Part shown: piece by piece, positions 19,337-27,894 of the stretch
Layout: each line of letters opens with the position of its first letter
Numbering within the stretch: position 1 is the first letter of the stretch
Notes under the pieces: generated by a model
Told to the model about the DNA's origin: nothing
The model's input: only the letters and a program-made list of their open reading frames with translations
Databases searched by the model: none
Program-made: the position numbers and the translations under genes
Assembly: GCF_002367995.1 (NCBI RefSeq)
Contig: NZ_AP018207.1
Coordinates: 3,285,083 to 3,349,082, forward strand
Length of the DNA stretch: 64,000 nt
Origin: Calothrix brevissima NIES-22
Lineage (GTDB): Bacteria; Cyanobacteriota; Cyanobacteriia; Cyanobacteriales; Nostocaceae
Direction of reading: 5' to 3'

Positions 19337-20668
19337 ATGCTAAAACCTCTTTTGCTGTCAGGATGGTTTCGCGCACAACCATTAGTTAAATATGCTGTCA
19401 TTGCAGTACTGATCGCCCCTCTAGTAGCAGCATCAGGTCACTCTACCTCGGCTAATCAATCAGAAGTAGCAAATAACACTTCTGATCGGGAAAAATCCGG
19501 TTCAGCTACCGTAGAAATAGCAGCTGTTAATGAACCAGAGTTAGCCGATCTATTAACAGCAGATCCGAGCCACACCTCAACTCCAGAATCTGACTCTCAA
19601 TTGCAAGGAATGGCTACTGTTGGAGAATTGTCATCAGCAGTAGAAAATCAGCAGTCTGCTGCTGGAGTGCAAGGTATTCTGCAACCAGGCTATGCTATTT
19701 CCCGCAACAATGTAGGTGGTAAAGATCCATTAGCAGCCGTGGAACTTGCGCCATCAACAAAGCAAAATTCCCAACAATTAAATTTATTGCAAAAGTTAAA
19801 AGACTCAAAAATTAAATCTTTACAAGCAGCAGATAATTCTCTGCCTAGAGAGATAATTTTAACTCAATCACTGGCTGCAACTCAAGTTACACCTATTTTA
19901 ACACCGACCCAACCCAACGCGAATACAGAAATACCTGTGTCTGAACAACCAGGTTCAGAACAAGCAGCTAACGATCCCATAGGTAGTCCCCATCCAATTC
20001 CTTGGAAATGGATTACAGCGACTCAGGAAGCGATCGCATCTGGTGGAGGTTCGGGAGTGCGTTATTACCGCAGCGTACCTGTAGCTTCTCCTGATGGTAA
20101 GTATGTGGTTTATAGTCGGGTGCGCCTGGAAGTCAAACCCCAAATGTATAACAGTCGGGTGACTAGCGTGTTGTTTGTGGAAGAGGTAAAAACTAAGAAG
20201 TTGCGGGTAATTGCGTCAACTTCGGTGTTAGGCGATCCTCTGTTAAATGTTCAACAAACACAAGCAGCCGGACAGCCAGAAGGCACAATTGGGGTATTAG
20301 TTCCTGTTAGCTGGTCAGAAAAAGGCGATCGCTTTTTAGCGCGTCGGTTTGAAGGGATATTTAACACAGCCGATGCTACAGATCGTGCAGTGATTTGGGA
20401 TAGCCAAAACAACCAAGCTAACACTGTTTCTCCTGTAGGCGAATCAGAAGAAGATCATGAAAAAATCGCTGTATTATTAGGCTGGAGTAAAGGTCAACCC
20501 GATCGCGTACTCTTCCGCGCTGGTCAATTAGGTGAGGAAGACTGGCCGTTAATACAGGTAGCAGCTGATGGGAAAATTGTCACTACCAATACAAATGCCG
20601 ATCAGCCGATTACTTTTGGTCAAAAGCATACAGATGTATGGGCAGGGCCACAAGTTGCTTCTCGATAA
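19337..20668 (+). CDS. Membrane-anchored or exported protein of unknown function
   Basis: The 443-residue protein has a hydrophobic segment at about 18-36 (LVKYAVIAVLIAPLVAASG), a signal peptide or anchor, then a Ser/Thr/Gln/Asn-rich linker to about 215. The C-terminal 220 residues look like beta-propeller blades of the PD40/TolB type (SPDGKYVVYSRVRLE, GWSKGQPDRVLFRAGQ). I do not recognise a named family; it is likely periplasmic or on the thylakoid or plasma membrane surface. It is monocistronic with a strong terminator. Confidence 0.75.
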   Translation: MLKPLLLSGWFRAQPLVKYAVIAVLIAPLVAASGHSTSANQSEVANNTSDREKSGSATVEIAAVNEPELADLLTADPSHTSTPESDSQLQGMATVGELSSAVENQQSAAGVQGILQPGYAISRNNVGGKDPLAAVELAPSTKQNSQQLNLLQKLKDSKIKSLQAADNSLPREIILTQSLAATQVTPILTPTQPNANTEIPVSEQPGSEQAANDPIGSPHPIPWKWITATQEAIASGGGSGVRYYRSVPVASPDGKYVVYSRVRLEVKPQMYNSRVTSVLFVEEVKTKKLRVIASTSVLGDPLLNVQQTQAAGQPEGTIGVLVPVSWSEKGDRFLARRFEGIFNTADATDRAVIWDSQNNQANTVSPVGESEEDHEKIAVLLGWSKGQPDRVLFRAGQLGEEDWPLIQVAADGKIVTTNTNADQPITFGQKHTDVWAGPQVASR

Positions 20669-20690
20669 TTGAGTTTATCTAATCTTCATA

Positions 20691-20726
20691 ATCCTGTTGT
20701 TAAATTTGTAACAACAGGATTTTTTT
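20691..20726 (+). terminator. Strong Rho-independent terminator
   Basis: ATCCTGTTGTTA (20691-20702) pairs perfectly with TAACAACAGGAT (20709-20720) over a 6-base loop, followed directly by TTTTTT. It ends the gene at 19337-20668. Confidence 0.93.
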
Positions 20727-20821
20727 AGGGAATAAAAAGCCGACCCACTCCCATATAATTATCAAGTTCTAAAAGTAATCAACTACCGCGTTTAGTCAAA
20801 ATACCAAGCAGAACATTAGCA

Positions 20822-20985
20822 TGGGAGCATCCCAATTTTGACGCAATACCCTAGAAGGGTATTGCTATACCAACAAAGCCTGCCAAGGCAGGCTATCAAA
20901 CTTTTAGCCTGCCTTGGCAGGCTTCGTATTTCTAGCCCCACCCTTATAGGGTGAGGGCGTTTTTGCACATTTGGGATGCTCCCCA
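20822..20985. mobile_element. MITE-like element with GGGAGCATCCCA ends
   Basis: The left end TGGGAGCATCCCAA (from 20822) is inverted at the right end (TTGGGATGCTCCC, to 20985). Inside are nested palindromes: AATACCCT-AGA-AGGGTATT, two copies of GCCTGCCAAGGCAGGC, and CACCCTTATAGGGTG. About 164 bp, non-coding. The layout fits a non-autonomous insertion element that folds on itself. Confidence 0.7.
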
Positions 20986-21022
20986 TTAGCATAGCCGTCT
21001 AAATTATAGTCAACGAGAAATT

Positions 21023-21400
21023 TCATAGTTTGAGGGAAGCACGCGCAGCTTTCTGCTGTTCCAGTTTTTCCCAAAGCGCCTCTTTACTTGGGTGGTGCGG
21101 TTTGGTTGCAAGATGAGCAAAGCGATCGCGGTTGTATTCTTCCCAATAGTGACGAATTTCTTCTCTAGTTTGCAGGACTTCTTGATATTCGGCTTCTACC
21201 TGAGTATGGTTTTCTGCAATGTATGACAACGCAGCAGTAAGTTGTACATCAGTAAGATTTAATTTGTCACGGATGAGTTTAGGCGGGTATTGAGCTTTCA
21301 AAAAATCCATAACATCATACAGATTGGTGCGCGTGCCTGCAATTGTCAATCCACGCTCTGTACGAATAATAGCTGCTTGTTCATGTGATGCGAGATTCAT
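21023..21400 (-). CDS. DUF433-like protein (antitoxin-type fold)
   Basis: The 125-residue protein starts at ATG 21400 (an upstream TTG is not favoured). Residues 15-65 match DUF433: TIAGTRTNLYDVMDFLKAQY, then a helix-turn-helix-like LNLTDVQLTAALSYIAEN. The C-terminus is a long charged helix (EYQEVLQTREEIRHYWEEYN) not usual in stand-alone DUF433 proteins. DUF433 domains often act as DNA-binding antitoxins next to PIN or DUF5615 toxins, but no toxin gene lies beside this one. Confidence 0.65.
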   Translation of the reverse strand: MNLASHEQAAIIRTERGLTIAGTRTNLYDVMDFLKAQYPPKLIRDKLNLTDVQLTAALSYIAENHTQVEAEYQEVLQTREEIRHYWEEYNRDRFAHLATKPHHPSKEALWEKLEQQKAARASLKL

Positions 21401-21473
21401 ACTCAATGCTCCAAATATTCAGCAATCATCACAAAACTATGCTGATTAATTATATGCATTTTCAGCAATTATT

Positions 21474-21573
21474 ATACCAATTCAAATAATGGTTACGACA
21501 CATCAATATATTCTAGAGGGCATGGCAGTGCCATGCCCCTACCATCTTTCGCATTCTTTTTTCAAATTGGTAT
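21474..21573. mobile_element. MITE copy A (ATACCAATT ends), 100 bp
   Basis: Ends ATACCAATT (21474-21482) and AATTGGTAT (21565-21573) are inverted. The body contains AGGGCATGGCAGTGCCATGCCC. A second copy in reverse orientation lies at 32401-32501, about 80% identical by eye along its full length, which shows a mobile family. Confidence 0.8.
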
Positions 21574-21670
21574 TAGTATAACGATTTGAGAAATTTTGAT
21601 TTTCGCATAAACATACTAGCCATTAGCTGTGAGCTAATAGCCATAAAATTAAACAATAGTTAATAAAAAA

Positions 21671-21979
21671 TTACAGCATTGTAGTTTCGCTGCTTTCTAA
21701 TTCCTCTGTGGTTTCTGCTTCTTTAACTCGACGAATGGGTAAGTTAGCAATTAAGGCTGTGGTTCGTTGATTACTTTCTAGAGAAAACTCTAGATTCTCT
21801 GTATCAACTTCCACATAGCGACAAACAATTTCTAAAATTTCTTGTCGCATTTTTTCTAATTTTTGGGGATCGATGTCAGCGCGATCGTGGGCGATCACCA
21901 ATTGCAGGCGACGTTTAACATGCGTCCGACTGGTATCTGGGGCGCGAAAAAAAAGTCTTTCTAGAAGTTCGAGAATCAT
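21671..21979 (-). CDS. minE: Cell division topological specificity factor MinE
   Basis: The 102-residue protein has the MinE N-terminal membrane and MinD contact region ([20 protein letters not shown]) and the C-terminal dimerisation domain with [20 protein letters not shown]. MinE stimulates the ATPase of MinD and drives Min oscillation, placing the FtsZ ring at mid-cell. Its last 20 residues are an acidic tail. It is 33 bases downstream of minD in a minC-minD-minE operon. Confidence 0.95.
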   Translation of the reverse strand: MILELLERLFFRAPDTSRTHVKRRLQLVIAHDRADIDPQKLEKMRQEILEIVCRYVEVDTENLEFSLESNQRTTALIANLPIRRVKEAETTEELESSETTML

Positions 21980-22012
21980 TGCTAATAGGTCTGCGGAGAC
22001 GGAAGGATAGAG

Positions 22013-22819
22013 TTATGCAAGTTTTGTCCACAACAATTTTCTTAACCGGGTAAAGATGTTGTCGTGGCCTGAGTCAAATTCAAGAAAAGGTATAGATTCC
22101 CCTTCTAATCTCCGTGCAATGTTCTCAAAGGCTGTAGCTGCTAAAGAGGGGGTATCTGATAATACCAAAGGTTCGCCACGATTGGTAGAAACAATTACAC
22201 GTTCATCATCAGGGATGACGCCAATCAAGGGGATGGCAAGAAGTTCCTGAACATCTTGAACAGACATCATATCATTGGCTCGCACCATTGCGGGTCTGAT
22301 GCGGTTAATTATTAGATGAATTCGCTTAATTCCTTGTGCTTCTAATAACCCGACTACACGGTCAGCATCGCGGACGGCGGAAATTTCCGGGGTGGTGACA
22401 ATTAAGGCTTCTTTGGCGGGGGCGATCGCATTTTTGAAACCCATTTCAATCCCTGCTGGGCTATCGATAATCACATACTGGTACTTTTGCGCCAGTGCGT
22501 TTACCAATAACTTCATTTGGTCGGGGGTGACTGATTCTTTGGTGCGATTTTGGGCGGCTGGTAACAGTACGAGGTTAGTTTGCCGCTTATCTTTGACTAA
22601 AGCTTGTTCTAAACGGCATTCTCTGGCTAAAACTTCTACCGCCGTGTAGACGATGCGGTTTTCTAGTCCTAGCAGCAAGTCTAAATTTCTCAGACCAAAA
22701 TCTGCATCAACTAAGGCTACTTGACGCCCAATTTTGGCTATAGCCATGCCCAGGTTTGCGGAAACTGTGGTTTTACCCACTCCTCCTTTACCGGAGGTAA
22801 CGACAATAATGCGAGTCAT
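22013..22819 (-). CDS. minD: Septum site-determining ATPase MinD
   Basis: The 268-residue protein opens with VTSGKGGVGKTT (deviant Walker A, about 7-18), then DADFGLRNLDLLLG and IDSPAGIEMGF. The C-terminus is an amphipathic helix (IFTRLRKLLWTKLA) for reversible membrane binding. It recruits MinC to the membrane in the ATP state. It is the middle gene of minC-minD-minE. Confidence 0.97.
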   Translation of the reverse strand: MTRIIVVTSGKGGVGKTTVSANLGMAIAKIGRQVALVDADFGLRNLDLLLGLENRIVYTAVEVLARECRLEQALVKDKRQTNLVLLPAAQNRTKESVTPDQMKLLVNALAQKYQYVIIDSPAGIEMGFKNAIAPAKEALIVTTPEISAVRDADRVVGLLEAQGIKRIHLIINRIRPAMVRANDMMSVQDVQELLAIPLIGVIPDDERVIVSTNRGEPLVLSDTPSLAATAFENIARRLEGESIPFLEFDSGHDNIFTRLRKLLWTKLA

Positions 22820-22863
22820 GATCGAAACACGCTCAATTAGGGTTTAGAAATTATAGTAATTAC

Positions 22864-23973
22864 TTACGGCTCTAGATTCATCCGATTTAATTGGTTACGG
22901 GAAAAATCTATCGCCCTAGCGATGCGAATACCTTGGGGTGTGATATGCGCTACTTCCGGGGAAAACTGGGTAGGCGATTTTTCTGGTGCTCTAGCTACGG
23001 CGTCTGCAATCCGCAATTGGGTAGGTTCCATTTGCAAGGACATGATCAGACATTCCCGATTACCACTTGCACCAGCATGGGCGACTCCGCGTAACCGACC
23101 CCAAACTAAAATATCTCCATCTGCTACTACGCTACCACCTGGATTTAAATCTCCGTAGATGATGACGCTACCGGGATGACGAATTTCGACTCCCGAACGT
23201 ACTGTCATTTCCAGATACAAAGCATCTGCTAAGGGAGTGGGTACGGCTTTGGTTTCGGAACTCAGAGAACTTTCTGGTTGTAGTTGTTCTACAGAATAAC
23301 CAGAAGATACAGCTGCGATCGCAGTTTGGCGGCGACTGGTAGCTACAGATTTTAGTTGGAGTTGGACTTCATTTAAGACCTCGGCTAGTTCTTGCAGTTG
23401 TCTGCTATCTAACAAGCGGTCTTTCGCCAGCAGATGTACTGGTGTATTGGCTACCCGAAAGCGATCGGCTTGCAGGCGTTGGCGCATCTGTTGCCAAATT
23501 TCATACCAGCTAAAGTCTGCGGCGGGTACTTGGGCTTCTGTGGGTAAAATTAATAAAAGTTTTCCCTCCTGTGTTTTCCATTGAACTTGAATATTATTTT
23601 TGACTTTATTTTCTGGGGGTACTAAATCTAGGGTATTTAAATCAGACAAGGCGGAAATCGAATCTAACTGAGAATTCGCCTCAGCTTGCTTTTCCCCTTC
23701 AGGATTTGCGGAATTTTCGACTGCATCTGTTGTTACAGAACTTTTCTCACCTTCTGGGTTGTCTTTTTTTATTTCCCCGTCAGTAGTCAGAGAATTTTGC
23801 TCTCCTTCCAGACTATCTGCGTTTAATGGTGCATTAGCCTTTAAAAATTGCAGCACAGAATTTAACTCTGTGTCAGGGAGAATAGCATTTGACTCGCTAG
23901 GCGAAAGGTTAGATTGGGCTTCTGCATTAGGAATTGCAGAATTGGACTCTAAATTGGCAGAATCAGAAGTCAT
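22864..23973 (-). CDS. minC: Septum site-determining protein MinC, long form
   Basis: The protein has 369 residues, longer than the roughly 230 of enteric MinC. The first 130 are acidic low-complexity sequence with a repeated EGE(K/Q)xS(L/V)TTD unit. A MinC_N-like domain follows (about 130-215), and the C-terminal beta-helical MinC_C (about 250-345) contains GVEIRHPGSVIIYGDLNPGG and GDILVWGRLRGVAHAG. It inhibits FtsZ assembly. A long N-terminal extension is common in filamentous cyanobacteria. Confidence 0.94.
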   Translation of the reverse strand: MTSDSANLESNSAIPNAEAQSNLSPSESNAILPDTELNSVLQFLKANAPLNADSLEGEQNSLTTDGEIKKDNPEGEKSSVTTDAVENSANPEGEKQAEANSQLDSISALSDLNTLDLVPPENKVKNNIQVQWKTQEGKLLLILPTEAQVPAADFSWYEIWQQMRQRLQADRFRVANTPVHLLAKDRLLDSRQLQELAEVLNEVQLQLKSVATSRRQTAIAAVSSGYSVEQLQPESSLSSETKAVPTPLADALYLEMTVRSGVEIRHPGSVIIYGDLNPGGSVVADGDILVWGRLRGVAHAGASGNRECLIMSLQMEPTQLRIADAVARAPEKSPTQFSPEVAHITPQGIRIARAIDFSRNQLNRMNLEP

Positions 23974-24323
23974 ACAACACCCGCCACAAGAGAAAGAATA
24001 ATCTGAGCAACGATCGCTAATAAATTAGTTGCAGTTGGCAATAACATCCTCACCCCAGAAACTACTGAGTGCAGAGTATATCAGATTGTGGTGAAAATAT
24101 TCACGCTGCACTCTGCACTTTTTTATTAAGAAGGCAGAAGTACGATAGCGCAGCGTTAGCGAGTCTTCGAGCGTCGGGCAGAGGGCAGAAGGGAATCCCC
24201 ATAAATAAATGCGCGGGGATTTGATCAGGACACCTTTTTTATCGCGCCTACACGTCTCGAAAAAAATCTTTTTACCTTTTTTCATAAATAAATTTAGTTG
24301 CTCTGTCCCTTACCTACCTTTTT
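23974..24323. other. minCDE promoter region plus small repeats
   Basis: Contains a GCGCAGCGTTAGCGAGTCTT-type dispersed repeat (about 24150-24175), a hairpin AATCCCC..GGGGATT (about 24194-24221), and a CTTCTGC-rich string that runs into the start of the next gene's 3' end (24330-24357). No gene. Confidence 0.5.
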
Positions 24324-25676
24324 TTACCTTCTGCCTTCTGCCTCCTGCCCTCTGCCTTTTTTGGTCAATCGCTGATAACTTGTTGCTAAAGCATCAGCAT
24401 CGCCAACATTACCAGGAAATAAGACGACGGGCAAATTCGGAAACTGGGGATGATCGATAGGTGTTAACACCATCGAACAACCTGCTAAAATTTGTCCCAT
24501 TAATCGCGCTGAAGTTAAAGCCAATCCCGTACTTAAAACATCATTTGAGGTAATGCCGCCTTTACTAATCAAGAATCCTATATCAGATGGCAAACCTCGA
24601 ACAATATCCATTAATAAACTAGAAACTTTACTACCAAACTCTAATCTTGTATTGACATCCGCAAAAGTTAGTTCTTGACGGCTAGTATAAACTACCGGTG
24701 TTTTACCAGCTGCATGTACTTCTTGGATCGTCGCTAAGATTTCCGTAAGTAATGTATCTGATGTATCTTCTTGGTTATTTAATAATCGCCCTACATTCAC
24801 TTCAATGCCCACAGTACCATCTGCTTGCAACAGTGCTTCTAATTGTTGGGTAGTTTTTTTAACATGAGAACCAACAATGACTGCACCTGGTTTACCATCA
24901 CGAACATACTCTGCCATATTTTCGGCGGCGATGGGTTGGGGTGGTAAGGCAGCTAAAGCAGTTAAGATACTGGCAGCACTGCGGAATAAAAAGCGTTTAC
25001 CTTGACTGGCGGCTGCTAAAATATCAGCTGCTAATTTGTTGAGATCGGCTTGAATTTCGCCATCAACAGCAACGCACTGATTACCAGTTAATTGTAACAA
25101 TCGCTGCAAACTCCCTGCACGGATATCATCTAATAGAAATCGGGTGACAGACTCAGCCGGAATTTGTCCTTGAGTTTTTTCTTCTACGTATTTGGGTAAA
25201 TAACTGTGATGGTAGCTGAAAACAGAATCGCGGGCGAATTCAGTTTCATGGACTGGTTTAGGTTTACCCTCAACAATTAAATAATGGATGCTATCGATGG
25301 TGATGCGTCCCCCCTCAAAAAATGCGGGAACGAGAAAATGAGCATCAAAGGGGCCGAGTTCTTGGGCGATCGCATCTGTTTCGATGGGATAATGTCCGCG
25401 TAAGGTGGAATCAGAACGGCTAACCACCAAGAAGTCGGTAATATTTTCGGCTTTTAAAGCAACTTTTAAATTTTGGCAGACTTCCTTAGTTACAGCTGCG
25501 GCTGATTCTGGGGGAAGCGATCGCGTATTTGTGAGAATAAAGAAAATTGGCGATTCATCTTGCAAACCGATGCGTAAAGTCTCCACATCCCAACGCATCA
25601 GCAGCAAACAGCTGTGGACTGTTTGGGAACCTGTTGGATCGTCATCCAGAACAATAATTTTCGGTTTGTTGGTCAT
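24324..25676 (-). CDS. Four-carbon acid sugar kinase family protein (DUF1537)
   Basis: The 450-residue protein starts at ATG (MTNKPKIIVLDDDPTGSQTV). The N-terminal domain has the D-D-P-T-G motif and SRSDSTLRGHYPIETDAI near 90; the C-terminal nucleotide-binding domain has LISKGGITSNDVL and a closing VVLFPGNVGD. The family (OtnK/DtnK-like) phosphorylates four-carbon acid sugars such as erythronate derivatives; the substrate here is unknown. The last codons (KGRGQEAEGRR) are encoded by a CTTCTGC repeat, suggesting an altered C-terminus. Confidence 0.85.
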   Translation of the reverse strand: MTNKPKIIVLDDDPTGSQTVHSCLLLMRWDVETLRIGLQDESPIFFILTNTRSLPPESAAAVTKEVCQNLKVALKAENITDFLVVSRSDSTLRGHYPIETDAIAQELGPFDAHFLVPAFFEGGRITIDSIHYLIVEGKPKPVHETEFARDSVFSYHHSYLPKYVEEKTQGQIPAESVTRFLLDDIRAGSLQRLLQLTGNQCVAVDGEIQADLNKLAADILAAASQGKRFLFRSAASILTALAALPPQPIAAENMAEYVRDGKPGAVIVGSHVKKTTQQLEALLQADGTVGIEVNVGRLLNNQEDTSDTLLTEILATIQEVHAAGKTPVVYTSRQELTFADVNTRLEFGSKVSSLLMDIVRGLPSDIGFLISKGGITSNDVLSTGLALTSARLMGQILAGCSMVLTPIDHPQFPNLPVVLFPGNVGDADALATSYQRLTKKGRGQEAEGRR

Positions 25677-25681
25677 TGAAG

Positions 25682-26350
25682 TCAACGTTTTGGAGACTGT
25701 AATTTATTAATTTCTGCTTGCACATCCAAGGCAATTTGCAATGATTGATTGAGAAATTGCGCGTATTCTCCGGCTTGATTGCTTTGTTGCAAAGCTTGGA
25801 GATTGGCTAAATTATTGACAAATAACTCTTGATTGTTAGCAAGCAATTTTTTATTATCACGTAAAATTCGTTCGGTTTTCAAAGCGCGAACTAAATCTTC
25901 GCGAATCAGTTGTAATGCGGAGATAACGCGATCGCGATCGTCTATGCTGCTTTGACTGTTACCTGATGTGGCTAATTGATCGTTAATATCGATGGCGTTG
26001 ATGACAGCGTGATATTTATCGACTTCATCTAAGAGGATAGTTAAACCTTGGGGACAAGTAAACTTGCGCCAGAGCGATCGCCCGACAATTACCGCAATTG
26101 GTACTAAGATTAATAACAGAATGCCTAATTTAATTGAAGAGCCAATAGCAGGCAGAATAATAAACGCATAAATTCCCCCGACAATAATCGGCGTTAACGC
26201 CAGCGCTACGAGTCCCTCATTAATCAAAAAACCTAATCGCCTCTCGCGGTCTGCCATAATAGAAGGTCGGAAAACGTCTTCTGGATCGAACCCAGTTAAG
26301 CGTCTCAATTCTCCTTTGCTAATTTCCAAACCTAATAAATCCGGCTGCAC
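25682..26350 (-). CDS. Two-helix membrane protein, cyanobacterial, function unknown
   Basis: The 222-residue protein starts at GTG behind AAGGAG. Two adjacent membrane helices (about 46-67 and 74-92) separate a short N-terminus from a C-terminal soluble part (100-222) predicted helical, with a coiled-coil stretch (NNKKLLANNQELFVNNLANL-like). It ends only five bases before the sugar-kinase start and is probably co-transcribed with it. I do not recognise a named family. Confidence 0.7.
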   Translation of the reverse strand: MQPDLLGLEISKGELRRLTGFDPEDVFRPSIMADRERRLGFLINEGLVALALTPIIVGGIYAFIILPAIGSSIKLGILLLILVPIAVIVGRSLWRKFTCPQGLTILLDEVDKYHAVINAIDINDQLATSGNSQSSIDDRDRVISALQLIREDLVRALKTERILRDNKKLLANNQELFVNNLANLQALQQSNQAGEYAQFLNQSLQIALDVQAEINKLQSPKR

Positions 26351-26431
26351 TGCTGGATACTCCTTAAGGAAGCGCGAGTTGCGTATATATTGTAGTCGGT
26401 TTGGCGTTCATGCGATGGTTGTTTATTCGTA

Positions 26432-26651
26432 GGGGGGGTTTCTCCCATTAGTGTCAACTTAAGCTAAAAGCTATATAGGGCAGGCGTTGTACAAAAACTT
26501 TCGCCCTCATCCCCTCACCCCTTCTCCCCCAGGAGAAGGGGAATTAAATCTCTTGCTCCCCTCTCCCACCGGGAGAGGGGTTGGGGGTGAGGGGAAAAAC
26601 CTTGCTACAAAGCGGGTTTCGCGTTAAGTTGACACCAATGGAAACCCCGCC
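26432..26651. mobile_element. 220-bp MITE with about 28-bp inverted ends
   Basis: The left end includes GGGGTTT..CCATT followed by AGTGTCAACTTAA (to 26462). The right end is its inverse, TTAAGTTGACACCAATGG then AAACCCC (26624-26651). The interior holds the frequent CTCACCCCTTCTCCCC..GGAGAAGGGG and CCCCTCTCCCACCGGGAGAGGGG palindromes. Non-coding. A lone GGTGTCAACTTAA end occurs again at 31986-31998. Confidence 0.8.
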
Positions 26652-26723
26652 ATTCCTCCCGCCCTTGACAAAAATCCATTCATAAGATTTGAGTATTTTT
26701 TTATTTGAAAGTACTCAATTCAA

Positions 26724-26751
26724 GGTGTGTTATCGCGCAGCGTAACGCACC
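26724..26751. repeat. Palindromic repeat GGTGTGTTA..TAACGCACC
   Basis: GGTGTGTTA (26724-26732) and TAACGCACC (26743-26751) flank CGCGCAGCG. This is a frequent dispersed palindrome in cyanobacterial intergenic DNA. Confidence 0.7.
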
Positions 26752-26810
26752 CTACATTTAAATTTCTTAACATAGCTTGAAATATTAGCGCCGACCTACT
26801 GATTAAGTAT

Positions 26811-27326
26811 TTATTCACTGAGATTGCTAATATGCTCAAATTGCCGGATTTTTGTCAGTTCATTACTAAGAAAATTATCAATTTCAGACACCACAGTACA
26901 ATGTTGTAATTTAATACCCAGAGCTTCGGCTATCTCGATTACAGCATCAAAGCTAGCATTTTGATAATCTTTATCCTCATATTCTTTTATCTGTTCTTTC
27001 GTTAATTTAGTAATTGCAGACAGTTCTTCGAGACTTATTTTTTTAGCAATTCTGACCTTAATTATAATTTCACCAATTTGTGAAAGCCTAATATTGGAAT
27101 TTTGTAAAATTAAAATTTCTTGGGAATTGTGGTCTAATAGAGATTCATATTCGGTGATTTCGTCTAGTAGGTTTTTAATTTGAGCAAAATAAGAATCAAT
27201 TATTAGCTGCCAACCTTCGGGATCTTTTTGCTTTTTCTCTTCGTTTTGGTACAAACTAATAATCGCTTGTTGAAATTTTACTACCCAAGATTTACTTACT
27301 TGATATTCATGCTCATTTTTAATCAC
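26811..27326 (-). CDS. XRE-family helix-turn-helix protein (antitoxin-like)
   Basis: The 171-residue protein is best started at the GTG that overlaps the upstream stop (GTGA), preceded by GGGAG; this gives (M)IKNEHEYQVSKSWVVKFQQA, the usual N-terminus of this antitoxin type. The first 85 residues are helical; the HTH lies at about 85-145 (IGEIIIKVRIAKKISLEELS, then LTKEQIKEYEDKDYQNASFD). A partner of the upstream nucleotidyltransferase-like protein in a likely toxin-antitoxin unit. Confidence 0.8.
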   Translation of the reverse strand: MIKNEHEYQVSKSWVVKFQQAIISLYQNEEKKQKDPEGWQLIIDSYFAQIKNLLDEITEYESLLDHNSQEILILQNSNIRLSQIGEIIIKVRIAKKISLEELSAITKLTKEQIKEYEDKDYQNASFDAVIEIAEALGIKLQHCTVVSEIDNFLSNELTKIRQFEHISNLSE

Positions 27327-27766
27327 GGCTCCCACTCCCATAGATTAATAGCGATAATGCCTTTTTGGTTTTGCTGCCTATCCCGTTGAAAAAACTCTAT
27401 TGACATTATAGACTCATCCACAGGTTGGTCTGATGGATAAATTTCGCCTCCATACCTAGCTTTTTGTGCCGCACTGTTATAAAAATTTAATAATAAACGT
27501 GCATTTCTCTTCAAATACTCAACATCTACATCATCACGATCCCAGCACATATCAAAATCTTGGGGATTTAATTTAGATGTCACAAAACTTCCATTTAAAT
27601 ATGCAGTTCGACATCTAGCAGCCTTGAGTAAGGTTAATACTTCTTCAATTCCATTGATTAAGTTGCGGCGGCGTAGATTATATCCAAATCTCTCTTTCAA
27701 CTCATTCCTATCACAAAAATGCACACCTGGTGGTAGATTACCATGTTCATCAAATTCAGGAATCAT
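27323..27766 (-). CDS. DUF6932-like, nucleotidyltransferase-fold protein
   Basis: The 147-residue protein starts at the ATG giving MIPEFDEHGNLPPGVHFC, a family-typical N-terminus; a TTG upstream is rejected. It contains YLNGSFVTSKLNPQDFDMCW, a G-S followed by D-x-D pattern as in minimal nucleotidyltransferases (MNT). The gene overlaps the downstream XRE gene by four bases, which suggests translational coupling. Toxin function is inferred from the pairing, not shown. Confidence 0.75.
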   Translation of the reverse strand: MIPEFDEHGNLPPGVHFCDRNELKERFGYNLRRRNLINGIEEVLTLLKAARCRTAYLNGSFVTSKLNPQDFDMCWDRDDVDVEYLKRNARLLLNFYNSAAQKARYGGEIYPSDQPVDESIMSIEFFQRDRQQNQKGIIAINLWEWEP

Positions 27767-27894
27767 TAAGCGCGAAAAAACCAAAATTTTCCTGATATCA
27801 TACCATTAAGGCTTTTAGACACCAATGCTGAATGTAGTGATTGAATGGATGTATCTGCATCCAGATGAAGCTTCAGCTTAACCATTAGCAATTT

